64,000 bases of DNA from Paracoccaceae bacterium (GTDB taxonomy: Bacteria; Pseudomonadota; Alphaproteobacteria; Rhodobacterales; Rhodobacteraceae): assembly GCA_024226455.1 (NCBI GenBank), contig JAAELR010000099.1, positions 1-64,000 of the forward strand. Reading direction: 5' to 3'. The position numbers and the translations under genes are program-made. Positions 29,777 to 37,979 of this stretch are shown here, one piece after another; within the stretch, counting starts at the first letter, position 1, and every line of letters begins with the position of its first letter. The notes beneath the pieces are model-generated. The model was not told the origin of the DNA. It saw only the letters and a program-made list of their open reading frames with translations, and ran no database searches.

Positions 29777-30685
29777 ATGCCCACCCGTGCCGGATTTGTT
29801 GCATTGATCGGAGAGCCCAACGCGGGAAAGTCGACGCTGCTGAATGCCATGGTCGGGCAGAAGGTCTCTATCGTCACCCACAAGGTCCAGACCACCCGCG
29901 CCCGCATCCGGGGTGTCGCCATGGAGGGCGAGGCGCAGATCGTTTTCGTCGACACGCCGGGGCTTTTTCGCCCGCGTCGGCATCTCGATCGGGCCATGGT
30001 GGCGGCAGCCTGGAGCGGCGCGGCGGATGCCGACGTGATCCTGCTGCTGGTCGAGGCGCATCGCGGCATCACCGGTGGCGTAGAGCGCATTCTGGAAGGG
30101 CTGGCCGAACGAGGGCGCGGCCGACCGGTGGCGCTGGCGATAAACAAGATAGACAAGGTGGCGTCCGAAAAACTGCTGGGTCTCTCGCAAGAGCTGAACA
30201 CGCTGCATCCCTTCGCGCGGACCTTCATGATCTCCGCCGAAAAGGGCTATGGCGTCGAGGACTTGCGCGTCTGGTTGGGCGGTGAGTTGCCCGAAGGACC
30301 CTGGCTATACCCTGAAGACCAGATTGCCGACCTGCCGATGCGGATGATAGCGGCAGAGATCACCCGAGAGAAGCTGACCTTGCGGCTGCATCAGGAACTG
30401 CCCTACCAACTGACCGTCGAGACCGAGGCCTGGGAGGACCGCAAGGACGGTTCGGCCCGGATCGACCAGGTGATCTATGTGGTGCGCGACGGGCACAAGG
30501 GCATCGTGCTGGGCAAGAAGGGCGAGACAGTCAAGGCTGTGGGGCAGGCGGCACGCGTCGAACTTGAGGAAATGCTCGACCGCAGGGTGCATCTCTTCCT
30601 GCAGGTCAAGGCGCGTCCGAACTGGATGACCGAAGCGGAACGCTATTCCGCCATAGGGCTCGACTGGTCCGATGCCAAGGGCTGA
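29777..30685 (+). CDS. era: GTPase Era
   Basis: A 302-residue GTPase for 30S ribosome assembly. Its motifs are G1 GEPNAGKST (12-20), G3 DTPG, G4 NKID, and a C-terminal KH domain (VRDGHKGIVLGKKGETVKAVG) that binds 16S rRNA. The ATG at 29777 starts the canonical N-terminus. It sits in the usual rnc-era-recO order, but a minus-strand hydrolase gene separates it from rnc, so it probably has its own promoter in 29641-29776. Confidence 0.96.
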   Translation: MPTRAGFVALIGEPNAGKSTLLNAMVGQKVSIVTHKVQTTRARIRGVAMEGEAQIVFVDTPGLFRPRRHLDRAMVAAAWSGAADADVILLLVEAHRGITGGVERILEGLAERGRGRPVALAINKIDKVASEKLLGLSQELNTLHPFARTFMISAEKGYGVEDLRVWLGGELPEGPWLYPEDQIADLPMRMIAAEITREKLTLRLHQELPYQLTVETEAWEDRKDGSARIDQVIYVVRDGHKGIVLGKKGETVKAVGQAARVELEEMLDRRVHLFLQVKARPNWMTEAERYSAIGLDWSDAKG

Positions 30686-30826
30686 ACCATTGGCTCATCG
30701 CGCCCTTATGGGCGCTCCTCGCCAGCGAAGCGGGACGTCAGGATCCATGCGCAACTTTCAGGCAAAAACGGCACGGCAGCGAGAAAGGCCTCATGGCCTG
30801 ACGAGCGGACCCCCCGGGTTTCCACG

Positions 30827-31159
30827 ATGCCGCGCCTGATCGCCGAGCTTTGGGTGCAGGCCTATCTGACGCGCCTGCGGCTGGCCGATATCCCGGCTTT
30901 CGTCATTGCCCGCGGTGACGCCACCGCGGGCGCGGTGCTGGTCAAGCAGAACCCGCTCGACGGCAGCGCCAGCCTCTACCAGCGAACCGTCGATATCTTT
31001 ACCGGCGACAGGATTTGGACCGAGCTTGCCCGCGGCCCCGACCAAACCGTCGAGGCGGCCATTGCCAAACAGCGCAGTTTCGACCCCGATCTCTGGGTGA
31101 TCGAGGTCGAGGATCGTGATGGGCGGCACCTGCTGGATGAACCGGGGCTCGACAGCTAG
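30827..31159 (+). CDS. DUF1491 family protein
   Basis: A 110-residue protein of the alphaproteobacterial DUF1491 family: ELWVQAYLTRLRLADIPAFV, GAVLVKQNPLDGSASLYQR and SFDPDLWVIEVEDRDGRHLL. The function is unknown. It consistently lies between era and recO in this order, nine bases before recO here, which suggests co-transcription and a housekeeping role. Confidence 0.85.
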   Translation: MPRLIAELWVQAYLTRLRLADIPAFVIARGDATAGAVLVKQNPLDGSASLYQRTVDIFTGDRIWTELARGPDQTVEAAIAKQRSFDPDLWVIEVEDRDGRHLLDEPGLDS

Positions 31160-31168
31160 GCTCTGACC

Positions 31169-31894
31169 ATGGACTGGCAAGACACCGGAACCGTTCTGAT
31201 AGCCCGGCGCCATGGCGAGACCTCGGCGATCGTCGAGGTATTCACCAGGGCACATGGCCGCCACGCCGGCGTGGTGCGCGGCGCCACCAGCCGCAAGACC
31301 GCCCCCAGCCTGCAGCCCGGCAGCCATGTCGCCGTCTCCTGGCGGGCCCGGCTCGAGGATCATCTGGGCAGCTATTCGCTCGAACCGATCAAAAGCCGCG
31401 CCGCGGCGGTCATGAGCGGGCGGCTGGAACTTGCCGCGCTGAACGCCATCACCGCCCTGCTGCTCTTTACCCTGCCCGAGCGCGAACCGCATCCTCGGCT
31501 ATACGGACGCTCCGAGACGCTGCTCGACATGCTCGGCGAAACCGAGGCCTGGCCGCTGGCCTATCTGCACTGGGAACTGGCGCTGCTCGATGAGATGGGC
31601 TTTGGCCTCGACCTGTCGGTCTGCGCGGTCACCGGCGCGCGGGAAGGGCTCGGCTATGTGTCGCCGAAATCTGGCCGCGCGGTCAGCGAGGCCGGGGCGG
31701 GAGAGTGGAAGGACCGTCTGCTGCCGCTGCCCGCCTGCCTGCTGAACCCGGCAGATGCCGCCGCCGCCGACATCGCACTCGGCTTGCGCACCACCGGGCA
31801 TTTTCTGGCCAATTGGCTGGCCCCGGCGCTAGGCGACAGGCCGCTGCCACCAGCCCGGCGGCGTTTCGCCGATCTCTTTGCGCGTCAATCCTGA
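31169..31894 (+). CDS. recO: DNA repair protein RecO
   Basis: A 241-residue recombination mediator of the RecFOR pathway that loads RecA onto SSB-coated DNA. The N-terminal OB fold is seen in [20 protein letters not shown] and [18 protein letters not shown], and the helical domain in [20 protein letters not shown]. The cysteines of the zinc-binding type are few here (only the region near LSVCAVTG). Its end overlaps the convergent META-domain gene by ten bases. Confidence 0.94.
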   Translation: MDWQDTGTVLIARRHGETSAIVEVFTRAHGRHAGVVRGATSRKTAPSLQPGSHVAVSWRARLEDHLGSYSLEPIKSRAAAVMSGRLELAALNAITALLLFTLPEREPHPRLYGRSETLLDMLGETEAWPLAYLHWELALLDEMGFGLDLSVCAVTGAREGLGYVSPKSGRAVSEAGAGEWKDRLLPLPACLLNPADAAAADIALGLRTTGHFLANWLAPALGDRPLPPARRRFADLFARQS

Positions 31895-32277
31895 GCGGCG
31901 CGGAATACCATTTCGGCCCCCTCGTCATTCGACAGGATCAGCACGCCGCCGGCCACTTCTGCCAGTGTCATCGCCTCCAGCGCCCCAAAGAAGGCAGCCT
32001 CGTCTACCAGTTCCGGGCAGGCCCGGCGCGTCGCGGCGAGCGCCTCGATCCTGATCCACGGATAGGGTACCGTCTGGCGCGCGGAATAGCTGTTGCACGG
32101 CCCCTGGCCGCGCACCTCGCCGGCCCCCGGAAAGGAGATGGTCGCGCGGGCGGTGAATTCCGCGCCGCTCAGTTCGCCCAAACGATAGACGGCGCCCGGA
32201 TCGGCATAGCCCGAGACGCTTTCGTCCTTCAGGCAGGCCGACAGCAGAATCGGCAGGGTCAGCACCAGTCGCAACAT
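31885..32277 (-). CDS. META-domain lipoprotein (HslJ-like)
   Basis: A 130-residue predicted lipoprotein. The lipobox LLSAC lies near residue 14, and the rest resembles META/HslJ domains ([20 protein letters not shown], then [19 protein letters not shown]-like spacing of cysteines). Such proteins are periplasmic and linked to stress or adhesion. The start at 32277 places the signal at the N-terminus; the longer open frame upstream is not protein-like. Confidence 0.7.
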   Translation of the reverse strand: MLRLVLTLPILLSACLKDESVSGYADPGAVYRLGELSGAEFTARATISFPGAGEVRGQGPCNSYSARQTVPYPWIRIEALAATRRACPELVDEAAFFGALEAMTLAEVAGGVLILSNDEGAEMVFRAAQD

Positions 32278-32366
32278 GACCGCACCCTGCCATGCGCTGG
32301 CCCGGCTTGCCAATTCCGGCGTGATCCCAGACAAGCGGGCAGGACCGCGACCAGAGGGGAAAAACG

Positions 32367-33530
32367 ATGAATACCGTACCGGCATTCGATAGGATCGGCG
32401 AAGAGAACGCATTTGCCGTGCTGGCGCGCGCTGGCGCGCTGGCGGCCCAAGGCATGGACGTGATCAACCTTGGCATCGGCCAGCCGGATTTCCCCACTCC
32501 GCCGAATATCGTCGAGGCCGCGGTGAGGGCTCTGCGCGACGGCCACCACGGCTATACCCCCGCCACCGGCATCCCCGAGTTGCGCGAGGCCGTGGCTGCC
32601 GACCTCTATCGCCGCTTTGCGCAAGAGGTCAGCCCCGGCAACGTGCTGATCGTGCCCGGCGGCAAGGTCACCATGTTCACCACCATCTTGATGTTTGGCG
32701 AACCGGGTGGCGATATTCTCTATCCCGATCCCGGCTTTCCGATCTACCGCTCCATGATAGAGTTCACCGGTGCCAACCCGGTACCGGTGCCGATCCGCGA
32801 AGAGAACGGCTTTGCCTTTTCGGCAGAAGAGACCCTGTCGCTGATCACCCCGGAAACCCGGCTTGTCATAGTGAACTCACCCGCCAATCCATGTGGCGGA
32901 GTGACCCCGCGGGCCGAAATCGACCGGCTGGTCGCAGGTCTTGCCGAACACCCGGAGGTCGCGGTGATGTCGGACGAGATTTATGATCAGATGCTCTATG
33001 ATGGAGAGCAACATGTCTCGTTGCTGACTTACCCTGAGATCCGCGACCGGCTGATCGTGCTGAATGGCTGGTCCAAGACCTATGCCATGACCGGCTGGCG
33101 GCTGGGCTATTCGGTCTGGCCGCAGGAGCTTTACGACAAGGCCCGCAAACTGGCCGTTAACGCCTGGTCCTGTGTCAACGCGCCGACGCAATACGCGGCA
33201 CTGGAGGCGCTGACCGGCCCGCAGGATGCCGTCGCCGCCATGGTCGCCGAATTCGATGCCCGCCGGAAGCTGGTGGTCGACCTTTGCAACCAGCTGCCGG
33301 GCGTCTCTTGCATCTCGCCCAAGGGTGCCTTCTATGCCTTCCCGAATGTCGGCCAAACCGGATGGAAGGCCAAGGAGCTTGCCTCGGCGTTGCTGGAACA
33401 GACAGGCGTCGCCACAATCGGCGGGCCCGATTTCGGCATCCTCGGAGAGGGTTATATCCGCCTCAGCTATGCCAACAGTCAAGGCAACATCCGTCGCGCA
33501 TTGACGCGGATGGCGGAGTTTCTGGGCTGA
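32367..33530 (+). CDS. Class I/II PLP-dependent aminotransferase (AspC-like)
   Basis: A 387-residue fold-type I aminotransferase. The features are INLGIGQPDFPTPPNIVEAA, GYTPATGIPELREAV, VNSPANPCGGVTPR and the Schiff-base lysine in NGWSKTYAMTGWRLG (about residue 233). The arginine that holds the substrate carboxylate lies in GYIRLSYANS. It converts an amino acid and a 2-oxo acid; the substrate is not evident. It stands alone between recO and the hpa operon. Confidence 0.9.
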   Translation: MNTVPAFDRIGEENAFAVLARAGALAAQGMDVINLGIGQPDFPTPPNIVEAAVRALRDGHHGYTPATGIPELREAVAADLYRRFAQEVSPGNVLIVPGGKVTMFTTILMFGEPGGDILYPDPGFPIYRSMIEFTGANPVPVPIREENGFAFSAEETLSLITPETRLVIVNSPANPCGGVTPRAEIDRLVAGLAEHPEVAVMSDEIYDQMLYDGEQHVSLLTYPEIRDRLIVLNGWSKTYAMTGWRLGYSVWPQELYDKARKLAVNAWSCVNAPTQYAALEALTGPQDAVAAMVAEFDARRKLVVDLCNQLPGVSCISPKGAFYAFPNVGQTGWKAKELASALLEQTGVATIGGPDFGILGEGYIRLSYANSQGNIRRALTRMAEFLG

Positions 33531-33582
33531 CGGCATGACAGTCTCGCTATTTGCCCGGTCAAGTGGCCATGCCGTAAACCGA

Positions 33583-33610
33583 TTGACAAAAGGAGAGCAG
33601 CATTTAACAT
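33583..33610 (+). promoter_or_regulatory. Sigma-70-type promoter for the hpa operon
   Basis: TTGACA (33583-33588) and TAACAT (33605-33610) are 16 bases apart, about 70 bases before the hpaE ATG. The -35 box is perfect. Confidence 0.55.
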
Positions 33611-33678
33611 CGCAACTATTGCCGCGTTAGTGAAGTGCTGCTGGAGCGGGCGTAGCAAGGACCATTCGGAGCCCCGCC

Positions 33679-35187
33679 ATGTCTGTGCTTGACGAAAACA
33701 TCGCGAAATTGAGCAGCTATCTGGCCGGTTTCAGGGATACGGGCATCCAGAACCGGATCGGCGGCGAGGATTGCGCCGGCTCCGGTGGCGTGTTCCAGTC
33801 GATCTCTCCGGTTGACAGATCGGTGATCTGCGACGTGGCGCGCGGCGACGAGACGGATGTGGACGCCGCGGCCCAAGCTGCGGCTTGGGCATTTCCGGCC
33901 TGGCGCGACCTGCCGGCCACCCAGCGGCGCAAGATCCTGATCGACGTGGCCGGGGCCATCGAGGCCCGCGCCGAAGAGATCGCATTTTGCGAATGCTGGG
34001 ACACCGGCCAGACCCTGCGCTTCATGTCCAAGGCAGCACTGCGAGGGGCAGAGAACTTTCGCTACTTTGCCGATCAGGTGGTGCAGGCGCGCGACGGGCA
34101 GCACCTGAAATCGCCGACCCTGATGAACATCACAACACGCGTACCGATCGGCCCCGTCGGGGTCATCACCCCCTGGAACACGCCCTTCATGCTGTCGACA
34201 TGGAAGATCGCCCCGGCGCTGGCCGCTGGCTGCACCGTGGTTCACAAACCGGCTGAGGATTCGCCCCTGACCGCTCGTCTGCTGGTCGAGATCGCCGAAG
34301 GCGCCGGCCTGCCGCCCGGTGTGCTGAACACCGTGAACGGTTTTGGCCACGACGCCGGCAAACGCCTGACCCGGCACAAGGCGATAAAGGCAATCGCCTT
34401 TGTCGGTGAAAGCCGCACCGGCAGCATCATCACCAGGCAGGGCGCGGATACGCTGAAACGCATGCATCTGGAACTGGGCGGCAAGAACCCGGTGATCGTG
34501 TTCGATGACGCCGATCTGGACCGGGCACTGGATGCGGTGATCTTCATGATCTACTCGATCAACGGCGAACGCTGCACCTCATCCAGCCGCCTGCTGGTGC
34601 AGGACACGATCCGAGAGGAGTTCGAGGCCCGGCTGGTGGAGCGGGTGAACAACATCAAGGTTGGCCACCCGCTGGATCCAGCGACCGAGGTCGGGCCGTT
34701 GGTGACCGAGGAGCATTTCAATAAGGTGATGTCCTATTTCGACATTGCGAGAGAGGATGGCGCGACGGTGGCCGCGGGTGGCCAGACGGTTGGGGACACA
34801 GGTTATTTCGTCCGCCCGACCCTGTTCACCAACGCCGATAACTCTATGCGCATCGCGCAGGAGGAGATATTCGGCCCGGTGCTGACCTCGATCCCGTTCT
34901 CGACCGAAGAAGAGGCGCTGGAGATGGCCAACGACACCGCCTATGGGCTGACCGGCTATGTCTGGACCAACGACCTGACCCGCGCGCTGCGCTTTACCGA
35001 CAGGCTGGAGGCGGGGATGATCTGGGTGAACTCTGAAAACGTGCGCCACCTGCCCACGCCCTTTGGCGGCGTCAAGGCCAGCGGTATCGGTCGCGATGGC
35101 GGTGACTGGTCGTTCGATTTCTACATGGAGCAGAAACACATCGGCTTTGCTACCGGTCAACACAAGATCATGAGGCTGGGCGCCTGA
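33679..35187 (+). CDS. hpaE: 5-carboxymethyl-2-hydroxymuconate semialdehyde dehydrogenase (HpaE-like)
   Basis: A 502-residue aldehyde dehydrogenase. The catalytic cysteine is about residue 299 (NGERCTSSSRL), the general base is the Glu of LELGGKNPVIVFDDAD (about 264), and the cofactor loop is VGPVGVITPWNTPFML. Within the homoprotocatechuate pathway it oxidises the ring-cleavage semialdehyde with NAD. The assignment rests on the following hpaD, FAH-family and hpaH genes in the same direction. It is the first gene after the promoter at 33583. Confidence 0.85.
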   Translation: MSVLDENIAKLSSYLAGFRDTGIQNRIGGEDCAGSGGVFQSISPVDRSVICDVARGDETDVDAAAQAAAWAFPAWRDLPATQRRKILIDVAGAIEARAEEIAFCECWDTGQTLRFMSKAALRGAENFRYFADQVVQARDGQHLKSPTLMNITTRVPIGPVGVITPWNTPFMLSTWKIAPALAAGCTVVHKPAEDSPLTARLLVEIAEGAGLPPGVLNTVNGFGHDAGKRLTRHKAIKAIAFVGESRTGSIITRQGADTLKRMHLELGGKNPVIVFDDADLDRALDAVIFMIYSINGERCTSSSRLLVQDTIREEFEARLVERVNNIKVGHPLDPATEVGPLVTEEHFNKVMSYFDIAREDGATVAAGGQTVGDTGYFVRPTLFTNADNSMRIAQEEIFGPVLTSIPFSTEEEALEMANDTAYGLTGYVWTNDLTRALRFTDRLEAGMIWVNSENVRHLPTPFGGVKASGIGRDGGDWSFDFYMEQKHIGFATGQHKIMRLGA

Positions 35188-35232
35188 CCCGCCGCCTGCA
35201 ACCAAACGCGCTTTGCCCCAAAGGAGGAAACC

Positions 35233-36087
35233 ATGGGAGAACTCGTCCTAGCCGCAAAATGCACTCATGTGCCCACCATGTTGATGTCAGAGCAGGAAGG
35301 CCCCATCAAGGGCAAGCGCCAGCCGGCCATCGACGGCCACCGCGAAATTGCCCGCCGCGCCAAGGCGCTTGGGGCCGATACCGTGGTGATCTGCGATACG
35401 CATTGGGTGGTGAATGCGGGCTATCACATCAACGCCAACCACAGGTTCGGCGGTCTCTTCACCTCGAACGAGTTTCCGCAGCTCATCCAGGACATGGAAT
35501 ACCAGTACACCGGCAATCCCACCCTGGGCGACGCCATCGCAAAGACCGCCACCGACAAGGGCGTCCAGACGCTCAGCCACCAGATCGACAGCCTTGAGCT
35601 GGAATACGGCACCCTTGTTCCGCTGCGTTTCATGTCGCGTGAGCACCAGATGAACGTGGTCTCGATCGCCGGCTGGTGCACGGTGCACAGCCACGAGGAA
35701 AGCCGCATTGTGGGCGAGGCGATCCGCGAGGCGGTCGAGGCCTCTGACAACAAGGTGCTGCTGGTCGCCTCCGGCTCGCTTTCCCACAAGATCTGGCCCA
35801 ACAAGGACTATGCCGCCAACAACGGCACCTTCACCATCTCCAGCGAGTTCAACCGCCAGATGGACCTGCACGTGCTGGAGATGTGGCAACGAGGCGATCA
35901 CGCCACTTTCCTTAAGATGCTGGGCGACTATGCCGGTTTCTGCTGTGGCGAAGGATCGATGCACGACACGGCCATGCTATACGGTGCGCTAGGTTGGGAC
36001 AGCTACGACGCCGAATGTGAGGTCGTCACACCCTATTTCCCATCCTCCGGTACGGGGCAGACCAACGTCATTTTCCCGGTCATCTGA
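35233..36087 (+). CDS. hpaD: 3,4-dihydroxyphenylacetate 2,3-dioxygenase
   Basis: A 284-residue extradiol dioxygenase of the LigB (type III) family, beginning ELVLAAKCTHVPTMLMSEQE. Iron ligands are likely H12 of KCTHVP and the histidine of ICDTHWVVNAG. SGSLSHKIWPNKDY and CCGEGSMHDTAMLYGALGWD are further family signatures. It opens the homoprotocatechuate ring. AAAGGAGGAAACC precedes the ATG. No hydroxylase (hpaBC) lies in the window, so its substrate must come from elsewhere. Confidence 0.92.
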   Translation: MGELVLAAKCTHVPTMLMSEQEGPIKGKRQPAIDGHREIARRAKALGADTVVICDTHWVVNAGYHINANHRFGGLFTSNEFPQLIQDMEYQYTGNPTLGDAIAKTATDKGVQTLSHQIDSLELEYGTLVPLRFMSREHQMNVVSIAGWCTVHSHEESRIVGEAIREAVEASDNKVLLVASGSLSHKIWPNKDYAANNGTFTISSEFNRQMDLHVLEMWQRGDHATFLKMLGDYAGFCCGEGSMHDTAMLYGALGWDSYDAECEVVTPYFPSSGTGQTNVIFPVI

Positions 36088-36132
36088 CCGGGTGCCAAAA
36101 CGGCCAAACACAGGATGGACGGGGTTCCGGCG

Positions 36133-36987
36133 ATGAGATTTGCGACGGTGAGCGTGGCGGGCACGCAGCTATACGGCGCGATGCGCGAGGGCGGGTTCGT
36201 GGCGCTCAGCCCCGGTTTTCCGGAATGGCCCAGCCTGCTGGACGTGGTTCGGGCTGGCGGTCTTGCACGCCTGGCAGAGGCCGCCGAAAACGCTCCTGTG
36301 ACCCACACCGAATACGCCTACGAGATGGTCATGCCCAACGCGCCGCGCATCCTGTGCGTCGGTGTGAACTTTCCCGACCGGAACGCGGAATACAAGGATG
36401 GTAGTGCGCAGCCGAAATACATGTCGCTGTTTGCGCGTTTCGCCAGCGGCTTCACCGGGCACGAATGCAATCTGGTGCGTCCGCCGGAAAACCACACGCT
36501 CGACTACGAGGGAGAGGTGGCGATCGTGATCGGCAAGGCGGGCCGCCGCATCGGCCAGAGCGACGCCTATGACCACATCGCCGCGCTGACGTTGTGCAAC
36601 GAAGGCACGATCCGCGACTGGGTGCGGCACGCCAAGTTCAACGTCACACAGGGTAAGAACTGGGACAGGTCCGGCGCCATGGGTCCCTGGCTGGTGCCCT
36701 TCAGGGATGCGGCCCAACTGGATGAGGCCCGCATCGTCACCCGGGTCAACGGCGAGGTTCGTCAGGACGACTACCTCAGCCGGATGATGTTCCCGATCCG
36801 CCGCGAGATCGAATACATCTCGACATTCATGGCGCTGCAGCCTGGCGACATCATCGTAACCGGCACCCCCACCGGCGCCGGCGCGCGGTTCGATCCGCCG
36901 CGATACCTGAAACCCGGCGACGTGGTCGAAATAGAGGTCGAAGGCATCGGTACCTTGCGCAACGGGGTCGAGGACGAGAACGTATGA
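36133..36987 (+). CDS. Fumarylacetoacetate hydrolase family protein (HpaG-type isomerase/decarboxylase)
   Basis: A 284-residue FAH-superfamily protein. Metal ligands lie in HTLDYEGEVAIVIGKAGRRI, and CNEGTIRDWVRHAKFNVTQG and GDIIVTGTPTGAGARF are typical. In meta-cleavage operons such proteins decarboxylate and isomerise the ring-opened tricarboxylate. It lies between hpaD and hpaH, consistent with that role, though only one FAH domain is present (enteric HpaG has two). The start is at 36133 or, less likely, the in-frame ATG at 36115. It overlaps hpaH by ATGA. Confidence 0.82.
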   Translation: MRFATVSVAGTQLYGAMREGGFVALSPGFPEWPSLLDVVRAGGLARLAEAAENAPVTHTEYAYEMVMPNAPRILCVGVNFPDRNAEYKDGSAQPKYMSLFARFASGFTGHECNLVRPPENHTLDYEGEVAIVIGKAGRRIGQSDAYDHIAALTLCNEGTIRDWVRHAKFNVTQGKNWDRSGAMGPWLVPFRDAAQLDEARIVTRVNGEVRQDDYLSRMMFPIRREIEYISTFMALQPGDIIVTGTPTGAGARFDPPRYLKPGDVVEIEVEGIGTLRNGVEDENV

Positions 36988-37784
36988 CCCCCGAGGATCA
37001 CGTCCGCGCCGCATCGGATCTGTTGCATGCCGAGGCAACCTGCCAGCAGGTGGGCCTGCTGACCTTGCGCCACCCGGACATGACGATGGATGACGCCTAC
37101 GAGGTGCAGAACGCCATTTTCCGCGCCAAGCTGAAGGCCGGGCGCCGGGTGATCGGCTGGAAGATCGGGCTGACCTCGAAGGCGATGCAATACGCCTTGG
37201 GGATCGACATCCCCGACAGCGGTATCCTTTTTGACCACATGGCTTTCGACAATGGCGCCACCGTACCGGTAGGCCGGTTCATCCAGCCCCGTATCGAGGC
37301 CGAGATCGCCTTTGTGATGCAGGCCCCGCTTGCCGGCGCCGATGTCACCCGGGCCGACGTGATCTCCGCCACCGGCCACGTGGCGCCATCCATAGAGATC
37401 CTCGACACCCGCATTCAGCGCGCCGACCCCAGGACCGGGCGCAGCCGCACCGTGCTTGACACGATCAGCGACAACGCGGCCAATGCCGGTATCGTGCTGG
37501 GGGCCGAACGCCACGCGGTTGATGCCCATGACCTGCGCTGGGTGGGGGCGATCACCTTTCGCGACGGCGAAGTAGAAGAGACCGGGCTGGGCGCGGGAGT
37601 GTTGAGCGATCCGGTCGAAAGCGTTGTCTGGCTGGCCCGCCGCATGGCCCAATACGGCCAGAGCATCGAGGCCGGGCATGTGATCTTGTCGGGCAGCTTC
37701 ATCCGCCCCGTCGAATGCCCGCCGAGAACCGCGATTCATGCCGACTTTGGCCCTTTCGGATCCGTGGATGTCAGCTTCGACTAG
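36984..37784 (+). CDS. hpaH: 2-oxo-hept-3-ene-1,7-dioate hydratase
   Basis: A 266-residue hydratase of the MhpD/HpaH family: VIGWKIGLTSKAMQYALGID, GRFIQPRIEAEIAFVM with the metal-binding glutamates, and VAPSIEILDTRI. It adds water to the oxo-heptenedioate formed by the previous enzyme. Its ATG overlaps the FAH gene stop. The final aldolase (HpaI) of the pathway is not in the window. Confidence 0.9.
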   Translation: MTPEDHVRAASDLLHAEATCQQVGLLTLRHPDMTMDDAYEVQNAIFRAKLKAGRRVIGWKIGLTSKAMQYALGIDIPDSGILFDHMAFDNGATVPVGRFIQPRIEAEIAFVMQAPLAGADVTRADVISATGHVAPSIEILDTRIQRADPRTGRSRTVLDTISDNAANAGIVLGAERHAVDAHDLRWVGAITFRDGEVEETGLGAGVLSDPVESVVWLARRMAQYGQSIEAGHVILSGSFIRPVECPPRTAIHADFGPFGSVDVSFD

Positions 37785-37979
37785 CCTTGGCGCGGGATGC
37801 CAGCCCTGCTGCGACATTGTTGGTTTCGGCGGCGGCAGCGGCGAAAACCGATATAGCTTCATCCGGAACCGCGATAGACTGACAGGCGGTCAACACCGAT
37901 GAGGCCCCCGAAGACGCGCATACCCAACGCCGGGCCGTGCCCGGAGCGGGACTAAAGGCCCACTGCAAAGGAGACGCCC